Source: Cyanophora paradoxa (lineage: Eukaryota; Glaucocystophyceae; Cyanophorales; Cyanophoraceae). From it: a DNA stretch of 64,000 nucleotides. The notes beneath the pieces are model-generated. The model was not told the origin of the DNA. It saw only the letters and a list, made by a program, of their open reading frames with translations, and did not search any database. A program made the translations under genes and the position numbers. Positions 62,101 to 64,000 of the stretch are shown in pieces (positions within the stretch are counted from its first letter, which is position 1; each line of letters begins with the position of its first letter). Where the stretch lies: the NCBI GenBank assembly GCA_004431415.1, contig QPMI01000671.1, positions 62,001 through 126,000 on the forward strand, written 5' to 3'.

Positions 62101-63417
62101 CGAGTCGCCCTCGCGGCCCCCGCGGCGGGGCCCCAGCGCCTCGGCGGCCTCGACGCCGGCGCAGGCGGCCAGCGCGGCGGCGCCGGCGGCCTCGCCGCCG
62201 CTGCCGCAGCCGGCGGCGGACCTGCTGGCGGTCTCGAGCGAGGACGGCTCCGACCGCTGGCTCCACGACTGGTCCGCGGGCGGCAGCTCCGCGAGCCCGC
62301 CCCGCGCCGCCTCCGACGCCTCCTCGGCCCGGCGCGCCCTCTCGCCCCACTTCCTCCCCGCCCCGCGGGCCGGCTCCCCCTCGGCCTCGGACTCGGCCAG
62401 CGGGGCCGCCTCCTCCTCCGCCGAGTCGCAGCCGCTCTCGCAACACCTCCTCCCGCTCCTCGGGGGCGAGGCAGCGGGGAGGGCGGCGGCGGCGGGGCTG
62501 GACCCCGCGGAGGTGCGGCGGGCGGAGGCGGCCCCCGACCTGGCCGCGTACCTCGAGGCGGACGAGAGCGGGGAGGGCGGGGCCGGGGACGCCGCGGGGC
62601 GCTTCCTGCGCCTCAGCCGGGAGGTGGAGGCGCTGGACGAGCTGCTGGAGGCGGCGGCGGCGCGGCTGCGGGAGGGCGGCGGGCGCGAGCTCGAGGAGGG
62701 CCTCGAGGACGAGCTCCGCGACTTCACCGAGGAGCTCGTCGGCCTGCAGCCGGCCCTCCCCTCGCCGCCCCCGCCGGGCTCCGCCGCCCCCGCCCTCGAC
62801 CTCCGCGCCGCCTTCGAGCAGCGCCAGGCCAGCTTCATCGAGCGCTCCCGCCAGCGCGTCGCCCAGGCCCGCCCCGCGCCCCCGCCCCCGCCCGCGGCGC
62901 CCTGACCCCGCCCCGACCAGATCCGCCGGCGCGCAGACGGCTCCGAGGCGCGCCGGGCCCCGCGGCCCTCGCAGGCAGCGCCCCCCGCGCGGAGCCGCGG
63001 CGCAGATGGGGGCGCGTCGGAGTCCCCACCTCATGCGGAGGGCGGCGAGGGGCGGCAGGGGGGCCCGAGCTGGCGGCCCTCCCCACCGTCGGGCAGCATC
63101 GACATGCGCGCGGCCCGCGAGCGTACCGCCCGCCACTACCAGAACCTCCCCGAAGTCAAAAAGGTCCGTTAAATCGTTGGCCCGTCTCACTTGCTCCCTC
63201 TAAATTGAGCCGCACACCGTGATGGGCAGATGCGGGAGGAGCGGGAGCGGCGAGAGCGACTGCTGGCCCTGCGCGCCAAGGTCAAGGCCCTCGACGAGGT
63301 GCGTCCAAAAACACCCCCCCCCCTCCCCCCCCCCCCCCCCCCCCTCCTTCCCCGGGACGACGTCTCTGACACCCGCTGCGGCAGAAGCTGAAGTCGCGCG
63401 GGGCGAAAAGACTTTGA
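56196..63417 (+). CDS. CEP295/Ana1-like centriole protein with C-terminal ALMS-like motif
   Basis: Start ATG 56196. The N-terminal exons give WLSEQERERYVKLEEQRLRQ, LRLKQ, VREQDRLFAASKREKYQQLK, HVWEARQIEETNRAREELEE, IRRVGASHMQA and QQWRWAESRAAAQERYRNAM. The succession LRL-QVREQ-R, W-E-Q-I, R-G-SH-QA matches the N-terminal coiled coil of CEP295 (KIAA1731). A very long Ala/Glu coiled-coil (about 57660-58270) and a disordered Ser/Pro/Ala region with internal repeats follow (about 58270-62900; one frame change near 59280 implies an intron). The final exons read ARHYQNLPEVKKMREERERR, LLALRAKVKALDE and KLKSRGAKRL, stop TGA 63415-63417. LPEV followed by a basic helix with R-K is the ALMS motif, also C-terminal in CEP295. 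Expected role: centriole-to-centrosome conversion and centriole length. Orthology is my inference. Confidence 0.72.
60322..60960 (+). repeat. Two-copy internal repeat (about 330 bp) in the CEP295-like gene
   Basis: Each unit (about 60322-60590 and 60660-60935) encodes AIARARQLLAALE, a Gly/Pro/Ser stretch with AAPGPASRSS, SSVSTAASA and a final helix with RQELVRP or RRELVRP. The two helical ends are better conserved than the middle. Confidence 0.75.
61130..61450 (+). repeat. Short Ser/Pro repeats in the CEP295-like gene
   Basis: Four imperfect copies of a 20-30 residue unit built on AASTPH-AGRG and GPLSPA within the disordered region. Confidence 0.65.
63313..63344 (+). repeat. Poly-C run in last intron of the CEP295-like gene
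   Basis: Two C runs (about 10 and 20 nt) separated by one T, upstream of the final 3' splice site. Confidence 0.7.
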
Positions 63418-64000
63418 CAAAAGTCATGATCTGCATTGACGTGACATGTGATGTTCGCTAGCTGTCAACTAGGGGCACATCTCATGATCAGTGATATCTG
63501 TGATACGCTGGGCAACAATATTAATGAGTTGGCTATAGCTATTAACGAAGATCGAGTTCGCTCTATCAGTCGAGTGTGGCCCTTTCCCAAGGGCTCGGCC
63601 ATTCGAATTCCACCGGCCATATACCATGAGGCCCAAAGATGAAGCAATTCGACTCCCCGAACCCGAAGGCATGGCGATTAGTTGGCCTGACCATCATGGA
63701 CCTGACAACCGTTGAACTATGATCATGACAGACTCGGGATCAAGAATCACTGAGTCATTCATTGAATAATATATTGAATTCGTCTCTAGCTCTGCGCATC
63801 ACATGTACAGTGTCTCTGCGCATGAGCATGCGCAGCACCGTAGTATAGCCTGCTGGCGTGCGCAGTGTCACGCTGTGACAGTCTCACTGAGTCAAGCCTT
63901 GATCATGAAGCTTGAAGCTTGACGTCGACTCCAACTTTAAATTTGGCCAAACTTGAAATGTGGGAAAGGTGCCCGCGGCCCCATGGCCAGCTCGCCGCGC
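63418..64000. other. Intergenic region at right edge
   Basis: About 580 AT-richer bases with repeated CATGATCA/TGATCATG palindromes and two GCGCATGAGCATGCGCA-like elements near 63795-63835. No gene supported. Confidence 0.5.

Overview
The window is nuclear DNA of a GC-rich, intron-dense eukaryote, not a prokaryote. Protein reading frames are broken every 50-300 bases by short introns (about 40-110 nt) that start GT or, unusually often, GC, carry a CTGAC/CTGAG-like branch site and end CAG. The best guess for the organism is a glaucophyte alga such as Cyanophora. One gene (7140-8735) starts with a plastid transit peptide of the Phe type, which is typical of primary glaucophyte and red algal plastids. 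The window also encodes a centriole protein (CEP295/Ana1-like) and an augmin subunit (HAUS1-like). Red algae lack centrioles and flagella, so the combination points to a flagellate alga with a primary, red/glaucophyte-type plastid. This is inference; no marker gene fixes the species.

Layout. 1-978: start of a sugar-porter gene (minus strand, cut by the window edge). 1367-29910: three large paralogous genes for membrane-anchored subtilisin-like proteases (called A, B and C here; KP-43-like S8 family) on the plus strand. Between them lie a plastid membrane protein, an Arg/Glu-rich coiled-coil protein, an armadillo-repeat protein and a type III beta phosphatidylinositol 4-kinase. 29911-31767: a gene-poor stretch with a foldback-like inverted repeat. 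31768-35820: a TPR-type protein. 36397-36806: a small gene fragment on the minus strand. 37659-41588: a HEAT-repeat protein like PP4 regulatory subunit 1. 41991-46974: a tightly packed trio, HAUS1-like (minus), CCA tRNA nucleotidyltransferase (plus) and SETD9-like SET protein (minus). The first two start codons are only 36 nt apart, and the last two stop codons only 24 nt apart. 46975-47834: an intergenic block made largely of overlapping palindromes. 47835-50511: SNF1/AMPK alpha kinase (minus). 50636-52128: mitochondrial-type enoyl-[ACP]/CoA reductase (plus). 52533-54062: LURP-one/scramblase-like protein (plus). 54356-55994: SMAP-type ArfGAP with a clathrin box (minus). 56196-63417: CEP295-like protein with an ALMS-like C-terminus (plus).

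The genes are mostly unrelated housekeeping and cytoskeletal functions. PI4K beta and the ArfGAP both act in Golgi/endosome traffic. HAUS1 and CEP295 both act at microtubule-organising centres. The most distinctive content is the protease family: three same-strand copies in 28 kb, each with signal peptide, intact Asp/His/Asn/Ser catalytic motifs, one transmembrane helix and a Pro/Ser-rich cytoplasmic tail. Copies B and C share a roughly 520-bp nearly identical tract that includes introns, which suggests recent gene conversion. I found no rRNA, tRNA or CRISPR array and no transposase gene. Exon joins were worked out by eye from phase, paralogue comparison and splice consensus, so gene ends are firmer than every internal boundary.
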